Origin: a virus
IMG/VR virus record: IMGVR_UViG_3300029953_000122
Location: 1 to 29,537 of that record
Reading direction: 5' to 3' (one strand)
DNA length: 29,537 nucleotides
Positions within the stretch are counted from its first letter, which is position 1, and every line of letters begins with the position of its first letter. The notes under the pieces are model-generated. The model made no database searches. It saw only the letters and a list, made by a program, of their open reading frames with translations, and was not told the DNA's origin. The position numbers and the translations under genes were made by a program. Shown here in pieces: positions 7,330 to 14,716 of this stretch.

Positions 7330-7579
7330 AATGGATGAAATAAATAAAAGAATATTAGAAAATACAAATGAGCACTTACTTCTACATCCTGATATTAAAG
7401 CTATTCTAAAATCAATTGAAGGTTTAGAGACTTTAAAAACTCAATTACAAGAAACAAGAGATAATTCAGCTAATATAATAGATTTAGAAGCTTCAATTGA
7501 TATAATAGAGATGCTAGTAGACATAGAAACTTCAATAAAAGAATTAGAACAGCAAATATTTATAGAGAATAAGAAATAA
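7322..7579 (+). CDS. Small coiled-coil protein coupled to the sigma factor gene
   Basis: This 85-aa protein starts eight bases before the sigma-factor stop (ATG 7322; a second in-frame ATG lies at 7331), so it is co-translated with it. It is almost entirely helical, with heptad-like hydrophobic spacing (IKAILKSIEGLETLKTQL, then IDIIEMLVDIETSIKELEQQ), indicating a coiled coil. It has no cysteines and no membrane segment. Its family is not recognised. Close coupling to a sigma gene is typical of sigma regulators such as anti-sigma factors, but no FlgM-like motif is visible, so that role is only a possibility. Confidence 0.7.
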   Translation: MSKMDEINKRILENTNEHLLLHPDIKAILKSIEGLETLKTQLQETRDNSANIIDLEASIDIIEMLVDIETSIKELEQQIFIENKK

Positions 7580-7580
7580 A

Positions 7581-8441
7581 ATGGATAAAAAAGAAAGCAT
7601 ATCTCTAGATAAATATTATACAAAATCTGAAACTGCTATGTTATGTTATACTAAATTAAAAAATTACATTACTTCACAAAATATTAAACTTAATAATATT
7701 ATTTTTATAGAGCCTTCTGCTGGAAATGGCAAATTTTTAGAGGTCATACAAGAAACTAAAATAGGATTAGATTTATTTCCAGAGCATTCTGACATAGTTA
7801 AAGCAAATTTTTTATCTGGAGACATATTAAAGTTTTATAAACAAAGAAAGTGTAATTATATTTTTATAGGTAATCCTCCTTTCGGATATAAGGGTAGACT
7901 AGCTATTGATTTTATAAATATGTCACTTAAATGTAGCGAAATTGTTGGATTTATATTGCCTATTCAATTTAGAAAGTGGTCAGCACAATCAAAAATTAAT
8001 AAGCAAGCAAAATTAGTATTTGATATGCTACTTCCTATTAATTCCTTTACTTTATCCAATAAAGAGTATAATTTACGATGTTGTTTTCAAATATGGACTT
8101 TAAATAATGACACAACAAATCTTCGACTTTTAGAAAAACCAAGGACGTGGCATTCTGATTTTAAGTTGTATCAATACAATAGAACACCAGAAGCAGAAAA
8201 ATATTTTGATATGATTTGGGATTTTGCTGTTCCACGACAAGGCTATTTAGATTATACTTTTAAAGCGTTTTCAAAAGAACAATGTGATAGAAAACAACAA
8301 TGGATATTCTTTAAAGCAAATAATGATATAGTTTTAGAAAAATTAAAAGCATTAGATTTTGTTAAGTTATCATTAAAAAATAGTGGCATACCAGGATTTG
8401 GTAAGGCTGATGTTATAGAGGAGTATACTAAATTATGTTAA
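7581..8441 (+). CDS. DNA adenine (N6) methyltransferase-like protein
   Basis: This 286-aa protein is a class I SAM-dependent methyltransferase of the type that methylates adenine in DNA. Motif I is FIEPSAGNGKFL (42-53), which binds SAM. Motif IV is NPPF at 98-101, the catalytic loop typical of N6-adenine and N4-cytosine enzymes. GLDLFPEH at 62-69 is a plausible motif II, with an acidic residue for the SAM ribose. No separate target-recognition domain is evident beyond the C-terminal ~150 residues, so specificity cannot be read. The start is one base after the preceding stop, and the last seven bases overlap the next gene, a putative restriction nuclease. Together they resemble a Type II restriction-modification pair. 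A stand-alone anti-restriction methylase is the alternative. Confidence 0.85.
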   Translation: MDKKESISLDKYYTKSETAMLCYTKLKNYITSQNIKLNNIIFIEPSAGNGKFLEVIQETKIGLDLFPEHSDIVKANFLSGDILKFYKQRKCNYIFIGNPPFGYKGRLAIDFINMSLKCSEIVGFILPIQFRKWSAQSKINKQAKLVFDMLLPINSFTLSNKEYNLRCCFQIWTLNNDTTNLRLLEKPRTWHSDFKLYQYNRTPEAEKYFDMIWDFAVPRQGYLDYTFKAFSKEQCDRKQQWIFFKANNDIVLEKLKALDFVKLSLKNSGIPGFGKADVIEEYTKLC

Positions 8442-9169
8442 AAACCATTGAGGAATTAATCACTATATTAAAAGAAACTAATTTTAGTAGTTCATTAGCA
8501 ATAGAAACAACTAATACAACAACTAAAAATAATGATAATATTACAGAACTTGCTATAAAACAGATACTATTAGATAATGGCTTACACGAACAGCAGAAAA
8601 CAAATCCAACCATAGATGATTTACAACAAGAATATACTAGACAAACAGGAAAAATATATTATAAACTATCCTCGAAGGAAGGCAAAGCACTGACTGAAAT
8701 GGAAAAGGCTGAACAGATTAAAAAATTGACTCAAATCAAAACTACATATAAAACACCACTAAAAAATGGATATTTTATGTATCAGCCAAACGGAAGTCAA
8801 ATGCCTCCTGATTTTGCTGTTAATATAAATGGCTTTCTAGACATAGAAAGCAAAGCGGGTCATTTAACAATGTTTAATAGTGGATTACCTAAAGAAAATA
8901 CTTTTTATATGTGTGAATTCCTTGATGGTACATCTCATAGAGATTTTGGAAAGAATATATTTGCTGAACCTGCTATGTGCAATTTATTAAAGGAAATCAG
9001 AGAAGAATTTGAAGAACATAATGACAATGCTCTAAATAGATTAGAAAATAGTGGAAAATTTTCTAATGAAAAATTAGAAATAATTAAAAAATATAATTTA
9101 TGTCTATATCCAAGAGCAATGATGAGACCATTTTCAGCTAAAGATAGTATTTGGAATATAACAATCTAA
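8435..9169 (+). CDS. Putative PD-(D/E)XK restriction endonuclease partnered with the methyltransferase
   Basis: This 244-aa protein starts seven bases inside the end of the methyltransferase gene. It contains QPNGSQMPPDF (117-127) followed by LDIESKAG (135-142). D126, E138 and K140 fit a PD-(D/E)XK nuclease core, with ExK on the second strand. The FNSGLPKENTFYMC stretch after it also resembles the region after the core in several uncharacterised Type II restriction enzymes that I recall. The first ~100 residues are mainly helical, and a C-terminal YPRAMMRPF may be part of DNA contact. With the adjacent methyltransferase this suggests a compact restriction-modification system carried by the phage. 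A host-DNA-degrading nuclease protected by the methylase is another reading. The last gene of the + strand block, it precedes the terminator at 9194-9222. Confidence 0.7.
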   Translation: MLKTIEELITILKETNFSSSLAIETTNTTTKNNDNITELAIKQILLDNGLHEQQKTNPTIDDLQQEYTRQTGKIYYKLSSKEGKALTEMEKAEQIKKLTQIKTTYKTPLKNGYFMYQPNGSQMPPDFAVNINGFLDIESKAGHLTMFNSGLPKENTFYMCEFLDGTSHRDFGKNIFAEPAMCNLLKEIREEFEEHNDNALNRLENSGKFSNEKLEIIKKYNLCLYPRAMMRPFSAKDSIWNITI

Positions 9170-9193
9170 TAAAATATGGTTATAAAGTAAAAC

Positions 9194-9222
9194 GAGGAGC
9201 CCTAAAAAGCTCCTCTTTTTTT
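9194..9222 (+). terminator. Rho-independent terminator at the end of the + strand block
   Basis: A perfect seven-base-pair stem (GAGGAGC at 9194-9200 with GCTCCTC at 9209-9215) with an eight-base loop is followed by seven T residues (9216-9222). It lies 25 bases after the nuclease stop and between converging + and - strand genes. In the - direction the stem is followed by a T-poor run, so it would terminate leftward transcription only weakly. Confidence 0.92.
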
Positions 9223-9287
9223 ATGCTTTTAAATATTTTTATAAATGGTTTATTATTTTGTTGCCATAAACTTTACAACTATTTTAT

Positions 9288-10145
9288 TTAATAGCGAATA
9301 AAAGGTTTGTAACTAACATCTGCTGGACCATTTAATAACTCAGATATTTCATTATTATCTATATTCTTTGAAGGTTCTGACACTGCTGTTCTTTTTAAAC
9401 AAGCTATGTTATTTTCATCTCTTGTTATAGCAATGTTTCCTGTCATGGGTAATTTATTTAATATGGCTAACTGTGCTTCTGGATTATATATTTTTAATAT
9501 AGAAAATAATCCCTTAATATCTTTAGAATAATACAGTTTACCTGGCTTTACTTCTCTCACAAAGGCACTTACTGCTTCTCCCATACTAGCACCCTCTTCA
9601 ATAACTTCCTCGGCCTCTGTGATGATTTCTGGAGCAGTAAAGATATCTTCATATCCGTCACTCTCATCTAAGAATGCTTCTGGAGTAGTGTAAAATGATT
9701 TATGTTCTGGGATAATAGCTGTTGGGTCTGTTAAAATATCTAAAGAGTATTCACCCATTGCTTCTTTTTCTTTTTCAAATACATCTTCTAATTGTCTATC
9801 TAATACTTTTTCGATATGTTCTGTACTTTCTGATTTTTCTTGTTCATTGGATAAATTTTCTCCACTTTCCTCTAACTCTTCAATAGAGATTCCATATTTA
9901 TCTTCTAAATCACCTAAAGTTTCTGTTATAGTAACCTCACTTCCAGGTTCAGCTGCTTCAAATACCGGAATTTTAGATATTATTCCTTTTATTGCTTCCT
10001 CATCTTCTGAATTCTCTGAAGAAAGCACTTGGTCAGCTTCATTTAGTTCTTTAACCGGATATTCACCCTTCTTAATTAGTATAACTTTATCACTATCCTC
10101 ATTAAATAGTAATGTAAATGAAAAAGTTTCGTTTTTATCTATCAT
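9288..10145 (-). CDS. Unknown highly acidic protein (285 aa)
   Basis: The function is not recognised. I prefer ATG at 10145 because AAAGAG lies just upstream. The alternative GTG at 10154 would sit on that ribosome binding site. The N-terminal ~170 residues are extremely acidic and low-complexity (ENSEDEEAIKG, SIEELEESGE, EAEEVIEEG), probably disordered. The C-terminal ~90 residues look folded (KPGKLYYSKDIKGLFSILKI, then QLAILNKL). It is the last gene of the long - strand structural block and follows the disordered 521-aa protein. Such acidic proteins can be virion or DNA-mimic proteins, but nothing here decides that. Confidence 0.75.
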   Translation of the reverse strand: MIDKNETFSFTLLFNEDSDKVILIKKGEYPVKELNEADQVLSSENSEDEEAIKGIISKIPVFEAAEPGSEVTITETLGDLEDKYGISIEELEESGENLSNEQEKSESTEHIEKVLDRQLEDVFEKEKEAMGEYSLDILTDPTAIIPEHKSFYTTPEAFLDESDGYEDIFTAPEIITEAEEVIEEGASMGEAVSAFVREVKPGKLYYSKDIKGLFSILKIYNPEAQLAILNKLPMTGNIAITRDENNIACLKRTAVSEPSKNIDNNEISELLNGPADVSYKPFIRY

Positions 10146-10171
10146 ATTAGTCACTCTTTAGTTATACTTAA

Positions 10172-11737
10172 TTACAGTCTTGAATAGGGACTTCCTTTTG
10201 TAAATAATGGAGTCTTTTGGGTATTAGTTGGATTATAGCCTCTAATTTTATTAATTCGTTGTTGAAATGCTGGTGTACCTTCTAATCCAGCAGCAGTATT
10301 ATCAGCACCTATAGTATTAGTAGCCACAGGGGCCATTGGATTTTCTGGTGTAGATGGAATAGTTGGAGTAGTTGCTGGAACAGTTGGTTTAGTAGCTTGA
10401 TTTGTAGTTGTAAAGGTATTAACTGGAATATTCGATTGATTTATAGTATTAGGTTGATTTATAGAAGCTTGAACTGCTTGTTGTGGTAGCTCTTGTGCTG
10501 TAGAAGCCGTTTGTGCTTGATTTATAGGTGGTTCAAAAGTAGTAGAAGGTATATTAGAAGCATTACTTGTAGGTTGTGGATTTAAAGAATTAGCAGATAA
10601 TGATGGAGTAGCATTTACAATATCTCCTGGTTTTGCCATAGTAGAAGTATTTGGAGAAACTGTATTTGGAGCATTTTGTAAGGAAGCTTGAGTTCCAGTT
10701 GGTTGTAAAGCATTTCTATAAGCAGTTCTAAATGAATTACCAATAGAAGCTGGCTTGATAGTTTGCTGATTAGGAATATTAGAGGCCTTGGAAGTAGCTG
10801 CAGGATTTGTTATTGGCTGAGTATTAGTCTCATTTCCACCAACCGTTATTCCTTCTTTGCCTTGAACTGATGTAGCTGTTTGTTCTTTAGTGTCTATTTG
10901 TTTTATAGCAGTATCAGCAGTTTGTTCTGCTTCTTGATTTGAAACTGGCTGTGATGCTGCCGCAGATAATTGATTTAGAATATCTGTGGCTTGTTGTTTA
11001 ATTCCTGCTACTTCTTGGGGACTTACAACAAGATTATTATTTAGTTCTTTTTGTTTTGTATTTATAAGAGCAGATAAATCCTGTAAAGCCTTAGTCATTC
11101 CTGCTCTTTGGTCTGAAGCACCTGCTAATTTGACATCTATATTAGTTATTTTATTATTTCGTTGAGCAGCAAATCTCTCAGGGTCCCCATCATTAACTTG
11201 AGAAGCAACACTATCTCCTGAGGTCTTGCCTTTGATTATATCCTGTAAAATTTCATAGTGTCCTGGATTTTTTAAATTAAGACTTGGAAACACATAATAA
11301 TCAGTAGTTCCTGCCCTATTGTTAGAAACTTTAATCATAGGGCTACTTTGAATTACTGCTGAATTAGTTCCTAAAAAATTCTTGGCTTTTCCTACTAAAT
11401 TCAAGGGGCTTGGAGCTAAAGCAGGTCTTGGGGTAGATATTCCTTTTCTACCACGTAAACCTCTTATATTACCACCAACATCTGCCCAAGATTTTATTTT
11501 ATCTCCTATAGCAGAAGCTATAGGACCTTCAATTAAAGTTTCTTGCTTTACCTGAACACTATCAAATAATCCTATATGCTTATTACAAAAATCTATAGAA
11601 TTCTCTTTTGGCATTTTTAAGAATACATCACAAAATTCCACTATATTATATACTTTACTTGAATCAAAAATGTCAAAAGATAAATTTAATCCTTGAGCAG
11701 ATTCATTTAGAATATCTGATATATTTTTATTATTCAT
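10172..11737 (-). CDS. Large protein with a disordered Asn/Gln/Thr/Pro-rich C-terminal half
   Basis: This 521-aa protein has an apparently folded N-terminal part (about 1-230), including a Gly/Arg segment (GGNIRGLRGRKG, around residues 88-99). It is followed by a short helical stretch and then about 250 residues of low-complexity sequence rich in Asn, Gln, Thr, Ser, Ala and Pro (TTPTIPSTPENP, NASNIPSTTFEPP). The tail ends with a basic segment (QRINKIRGYNP). No enzyme motif is visible. It lies between a membrane-anchored protein and the acidic protein, in the - strand virion block, so a structural or injected virion protein is possible. A weak ribosome binding site (AGGTGGGG) lies within the end of the upstream gene. 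Confidence 0.75.
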   Translation of the reverse strand: MNNKNISDILNESAQGLNLSFDIFDSSKVYNIVEFCDVFLKMPKENSIDFCNKHIGLFDSVQVKQETLIEGPIASAIGDKIKSWADVGGNIRGLRGRKGISTPRPALAPSPLNLVGKAKNFLGTNSAVIQSSPMIKVSNNRAGTTDYYVFPSLNLKNPGHYEILQDIIKGKTSGDSVASQVNDGDPERFAAQRNNKITNIDVKLAGASDQRAGMTKALQDLSALINTKQKELNNNLVVSPQEVAGIKQQATDILNQLSAAASQPVSNQEAEQTADTAIKQIDTKEQTATSVQGKEGITVGGNETNTQPITNPAATSKASNIPNQQTIKPASIGNSFRTAYRNALQPTGTQASLQNAPNTVSPNTSTMAKPGDIVNATPSLSANSLNPQPTSNASNIPSTTFEPPINQAQTASTAQELPQQAVQASINQPNTINQSNIPVNTFTTTNQATKPTVPATTPTIPSTPENPMAPVATNTIGADNTAAGLEGTPAFQQRINKIRGYNPTNTQKTPLFTKGSPYSRL

Positions 11738-11743
11738 TTAAGA

Positions 11744-12295
11744 CTATGCCCCACCTAAATACTTTTTAACTATAGTTAATGCTATATGATATAAAATAAT
11801 CCCAACAAATAATAGCCAAAGTTGATTGCTTAAAGTAGTTTTTAATTTAATAAAGAATTTATCTATAGGAGAATATTCAGTACCATCAGATTTTAGTCCT
11901 AAATTAAGAAACAAAGAAGAAAATTTAGAATTCATATACTCTTGTTGCTTTTCATTAGACTTTATCATTGCTGTTTGAACTACATCTTTATATTCATTAT
12001 TAAAAGTAGTTAATAATGTAGATAACTCATCCTGGCTATTTATTAACTTTTCAGTTTGCTCTAATAATTCTCTTACTTTATTATCTACTTCATCTATTGT
12101 GTGACCATTGTTTAAATCATTTTCAAGTAAGGAATGTATACTTCTAGCATACTCACTATTACTAGAAAGAACTAAAGATAAAGCATGAAGCAAAGCATCA
12201 TCTGCTCTGTGTTCCAATAAAGCACTTGTAGAAGTGTCTTTTTTCTTACTTCTCTGATTTTCTGAATCAGTAAATAAATATTCATTGCTGTCCAT
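11744..12295 (-). CDS. Predicted C-tail-anchored membrane protein (183 aa)
   Basis: The start is set at ATG 12295 because GGGGA lies nine bases upstream. A TTG 15 bases earlier has no ribosome binding site. The first ~150 residues are polar and helical (coiled-coil-like, KVRELLEQTEKLINSQDELS). They are followed by a single strongly hydrophobic segment near the C-terminus (LWLLFVGIILYHIALTIV) and a short basic end (KKYLGGA). This is the layout of a tail-anchored inner-membrane protein with its bulk in the cytoplasm. No known holin or spanin motif is seen. It ends in TAG followed two codons later by TAA. Its role in the phage is unknown. Confidence 0.72.
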   Translation of the reverse strand: MDSNEYLFTDSENQRSKKKDTSTSALLEHRADDALLHALSLVLSSNSEYARSIHSLLENDLNNGHTIDEVDNKVRELLEQTEKLINSQDELSTLLTTFNNEYKDVVQTAMIKSNEKQQEYMNSKFSSLFLNLGLKSDGTEYSPIDKFFIKLKTTLSNQLWLLFVGIILYHIALTIVKKYLGGA

Positions 12296-12316
12296 TACTA
12301 ATTTCCCCAAGATTAA

Positions 12317-12523
12317 TTAATTATTTATTTGTTTAAGCTTATTATATTTATTTAAACAAATTTTAAGTTTATTGTATTCTGTTTTTAAATCAGTATATGA
12401 AGCAATAAATTCTGTAACTATATCCTCGGATAGCCTAGTATCACTTGAAGTTATTAAAGTAAGCATCTCCTCTTCATTTTTTGTATTTAGATTTTCTGAT
12501 GGTTTTATAATGGTCTTAGGCAT
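12317..12523 (-). CDS. Small helical protein (68 aa) of unknown function
   Basis: A short gene with AAGG upstream of its ATG, starting within three bases of the previous gene's stop. The product is mostly helical and charged (EEEMLTLITSSDTRLSEDI, then TEYNKLKICLNKYNKLKQ), probably a coiled coil at the C-terminus. No family is recognised. It is packed tightly in the - strand block of small virion or accessory genes. Confidence 0.6.
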   Translation of the reverse strand: MPKTIIKPSENLNTKNEEEMLTLITSSDTRLSEDIVTEFIASYTDLKTEYNKLKICLNKYNKLKQINN

Positions 12524-12526
12524 AGA

Positions 12527-12802
12527 TTATATTACCTTATCGCTTCCTGCTACGCCTGGAATCATAGCAACATAGCCACTACCACTACCTGAAGGGGAAT
12601 TTATCACATTAGTTAATGGAATAATAACATTTGTAATAAAATCTTGATAGTCTGACACACTTGAGAAAATTAACGAACCTCCCAACCATTTAAGTGTTAT
12701 ATTTCCTGAATGTGTAGATGTAGCTGTATTATAGCTAACACTTCCAGAACCAGATGAAGTAGAAGACGGGATAAATACATTTTCAGTTTTAGTGATGGTC
12801 AT
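12527..12802 (-). CDS. Small Ser/Gly/Thr-rich protein (91 aa)
   Basis: AAGGA lies upstream of the ATG at 12802. The protein is rich in Ser, Gly and Thr (STSSGSGSVSYNTATSTHSG, then SPSGSGSGYVAMIPG), with a short central hydrophobic part (LKWLGGSLIFSSVSDYQDF). This resembles the composition of small virion decoration or adhesion proteins, but no domain is recognised. It lies directly downstream of the candidate neck protein at 12817-13320. Confidence 0.65.
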   Translation of the reverse strand: MTITKTENVFIPSSTSSGSGSVSYNTATSTHSGNITLKWLGGSLIFSSVSDYQDFITNVIIPLTNVINSPSGSGSGYVAMIPGVAGSDKVI

Positions 12803-12816
12803 AATATATCCTTATA

Positions 12817-13320
12817 TTAACTTGGTTTATTATAAGTATCAAAACCAGCCTGATTTTGATATAATCTAACTTTTATATGATAACGTAAAGGTCTTCCTAG
12901 TCTAAAAAGCTCTTTTGATATTCCAAATATTTCAAACATCTGATGTATTTGATTATTAGTTACAACATCTCCTATTATAGGAACTCTTCCTAAGATATGT
13001 TCTAATGAGGATATGTTAAACCAAATATCGCCAGTTCTTTCTGCTACTTGTGAGGAGCCTATTATATCTACACCATGAGTAGTAGCTTCTTCTACCTTAA
13101 AGTAAGAATATAATTCTATTGGATCTAAAAAGTTTTTAGAGGATAATAAGTCTCTGTAAACAGGGTCAAAATTTTCTTGGAATTGGTTTAATTTATAATA
13201 TATAGTTTTAACACCAAATAATGAAATTTCTTCTATGTCAGTTGAGTTAATAAAAAGAAAATCAGCCAATCCATTTGGAGTCTGGTCGCTATAATTATAA
13301 TTACTAGTTCTAAGAGCCAT
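12817..13320 (-). CDS. Candidate neck protein (T4 gp14-like layout)
   Basis: This 167-aa protein has the layout of T4-type gp14 neck proteins: a DPVY segment (52-55), a middle part with a 'Y-(F/L)K' strand, and then a GDVVTNNQIHQMFEIF stretch followed by a hydrophobic C-terminal strand region (GRPLRYHIKVRLYQ). In that family a GD-x-I/V element and an 'xxF.I' strand recur before the last strand. The match is of pattern only. The ribosome binding site AGGA includes the TAG stop of the upstream gene. Its neighbour (13332-13784) looks like a tail-completion protein, which fits a neck/connector cluster. It could equally be an unrelated small virion protein. Confidence 0.5.
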   Translation of the reverse strand: MALRTSNYNYSDQTPNGLADFLFINSTDIEEISLFGVKTIYYKLNQFQENFDPVYRDLLSSKNFLDPIELYSYFKVEEATTHGVDIIGSSQVAERTGDIWFNISSLEHILGRVPIIGDVVTNNQIHQMFEIFGISKELFRLGRPLRYHIKVRLYQNQAGFDTYNKPS

Positions 13321-13331
13321 AAACTTAATTC

Positions 13332-13784
13332 CTATTGTCTTTGTTTTTTACTAAAATCGTCAAAATAATCTTCTATACATTTACTCAAAAAATGTATTCC
13401 TGGAGTATAAAAAGAACCAAATTCTAAATCTAAAACATAAGGACTTATATATAACATTCCATCTTCTGTATTATATACTAGGACATCATCTAAGACTCTT
13501 ATAAAGTCATCATAAATAGCTTTAGCATACTTATTTCGTATTTCTTTGGAGAATTGTATCTTATTCTCAAACATGTACTCTTCAGCAGCACCAAAAAAAT
13601 TATTAGAAGTTAAAATTTCTGGAACCTCTTTTTTTATTTTTTCCATTAATTTTGGAAATAATTCCTTAGTAAGTTGCTTAGATAGTTCAGATAGTTTTTT
13701 TGGATCCTGTGGTTCTATCACTATCTCCATATAAAAACCATCTTCTTTTTTATTAGCTTTTGGTACAATAATTTGCTCTCTCAT
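13332..13784 (-). CDS. Candidate neck/tail-completion protein (HK97 gp10-like pattern)
   Basis: The 150-aa protein has a charged helical N-terminal half (SELSKQLTKELFPKLMEKIK). It ends with a beta segment YVLDLEFGSFYTPG followed by a helix (FLSKCIEDYFDDF). This resembles the 'YAxxLEFGTxxxPAxPFLxxAL' ending of HK97 gp10-type proteins, which join head and tail. Residue-level support is limited to that ending. It precedes the gp14-like candidate and follows a terminator at 13803-13831. An AAGAG sequence upstream of the ATG at 13784 may be its ribosome binding site. Confidence 0.5.
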   Translation of the reverse strand: MREQIIVPKANKKEDGFYMEIVIEPQDPKKLSELSKQLTKELFPKLMEKIKKEVPEILTSNNFFGAAEEYMFENKIQFSKEIRNKYAKAIYDDFIRVLDDVLVYNTEDGMLYISPYVLDLEFGSFYTPGIHFLSKCIEDYFDDFSKKQRQ

Positions 13785-13802
13785 ACAACTTAACTCTTAA
13801 AT

Positions 13803-13831
13803 AAAAAGCCTGAAATTAATCGGGCTCTTTT
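13803..13831 (-). terminator. Probable terminator after the 104-aa late gene
   Basis: On the - strand the sequence AGCCCG, an eight-base AT loop, CAGGCT forms a short stem (one C.A mismatch) followed by five T and more T-rich bases. A run of A on the other side lets the stem extend by A-T pairs and suggests it could also work in the opposite direction. It lies between the stop of the 104-aa gene and the next gene. The stem is short, so some read-through is likely. Confidence 0.55.
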
Positions 13832-13857
13832 ATCTACTTTAGATCTATTTTAAAAAA

Positions 13858-14172
13858 TTAAATAGTACCTTCCAAGGCAACCTCAATAGAATAGACTACA
13901 CCAATACTAGGAAATACTTTACTAATACGCTCCTTAAGCTGAGCAACTTTAGCACTATCTACATTAATAGGTTCATCACCCGACTTAGAAATTTGGTCAC
14001 TTAATCGTGCCCAGTTAAGCTTATCAGCATAACTTATCTGTGAGTCATCTGGAAGAACTGCCTTAATAGAAAGCTTAGAAATTTCCTTCAGCGTAAGAGC
14101 AGAAGAAGTAGCATCTAATTTAAGCTCTCCACCATCTGGATCCTTAAGAACCTGAGAAAAATTTACTAGCAT
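13858..14172 (-). CDS. Small abundant-looking late protein (104 aa), function unknown
   Basis: The start is set at ATG 14172 because AAAGGAG lies four bases upstream, the strongest ribosome binding site on this strand. An in-frame ATG at 14241 has none and falls at the predicted transcription start. The product (MLVNFSQVLKDPDGGELKL, then LNWARLSDQISKSG) is mixed alpha/beta, without cysteines or membrane segments. It resembles nothing I can name. It has its own sigma-28-like promoter (14249-14274) and a terminator behind it (13803-13831), so it is probably a one-gene transcript, as expected of a highly made protein. No other gene on this strand shows this combination. Confidence 0.75.
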   Translation of the reverse strand: MLVNFSQVLKDPDGGELKLDATSSALTLKEISKLSIKAVLPDDSQISYADKLNWARLSDQISKSGDEPINVDSAKVAQLKERISKVFPSIGVVYSIEVALEGTI

Positions 14173-14248
14173 GAAACTCCTTTTAAACAAAACCAATTTA
14201 GGTTGTTTAGCTTTTTTCCTATTTATTAATCTACCACTCATATTATAA

Positions 14249-14274
14249 GTATCGGTAAATGATAAAAAACTTTA
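14249..14274 (-). promoter_or_regulatory. Sigma-28 (FliA/SigD)-like promoter
   Basis: On the - strand TAAAGTTT (14274-14267), a 10-base spacer and ACCGATAC (14256-14249) match the FliA consensus TAAAGTTT-N11-GCCGATAA and the SigD form TAAA-N14-16-GCCGATAT. It is in the intergenic region 75 bases before the 104-aa gene's ATG. The window encodes a FliA-like sigma factor (6544-7329), which is the probable reader. The similar site at 27412-27438 shares the preceding T (TTAAAGTT) and the trailing ATACT. Confidence 0.65.
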
Positions 14275-14303
14275 ATATTTTTTGTAATTTAATATATCAT
14301 ATT

Positions 14304-14642
14304 TTAATAAGGGCTTGTACCACTTAATGGCCATAATTGACCATAAGTTGGACGTAAGACAACTGCTGTATAAACTGCTGGAAATGTATTTATTACCATA
14401 AACATATCTAATGTTTTTACAGATTTTATTATAACCTTATTTTGTATAAAAGTTATACCAATATAAGGAACTGGAATAGCAAATTTCTCACCAAGAGGAT
14501 TATTAAAAACTGGTGAAGAGACCATAAACATATTAGAAAGCCTAACAGAATGTCTGATAGTAAAAGAAATAGGCAGGCTTTTATAGAAACCACTATTATT
14601 TAATCCTGTAGGTGCTAATATTGTTTTTACAGGTGCTGACAT
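14304..14642 (-). CDS. Small virion-like protein (112 aa), function unknown
   Basis: AAGGA precedes the ATG at 14642. The product is hydrophobic and beta-rich without a clear membrane helix (FAIPVPYIGITFIQNKVII, then TFPAVYTAVVLRP), with many Pro and Val. It has no recognised domain. It lies between the 649-aa discoidin-domain protein and the 104-aa late protein. Because of that position it is probably a small virion component such as a fibre or baseplate accessory. Confidence 0.65.
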   Translation of the reverse strand: MSAPVKTILAPTGLNNSGFYKSLPISFTIRHSVRLSNMFMVSSPVFNNPLGEKFAIPVPYIGITFIQNKVIIKSVKTLDMFMVINTFPAVYTAVVLRPTYGQLWPLSGTSPY

Positions 14643-14716
14643 AAATTATAATCCTTTTATTTTAGCTAATAGTTTCTAAATACATATAAATATAACTTAC
14701 TATATTAAATATTAAA

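Noticed and set aside
9223-9287. A dedicated terminator for the - strand block after the acidic gene
   Set aside because: I see only AT-rich sequence without a GC stem. The nearby + strand hairpin has a poor T run in the other direction.
13785-13857. A third sigma-28-like site (TAAAGTAG followed by CCCGATTA on the - strand)
   Set aside because: The spacing is off (9 bases), the -10 element overlaps the terminator stem and has an inserted base. It is too weak to call.
14173-14241. N-terminal extension of the 104-aa protein (start at 14241)
   Set aside because: No ribosome binding site, and the ATG falls at the predicted transcription start. AAAGGAG supports the start at 14172.
14685-14692. 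T4 late promoter motif TATAAATA (also at 16682-16689)
   Set aside because: Both copies read on the + strand, whereas the genes here are on the - strand. Such words arise often in AT-rich intergenic DNA.
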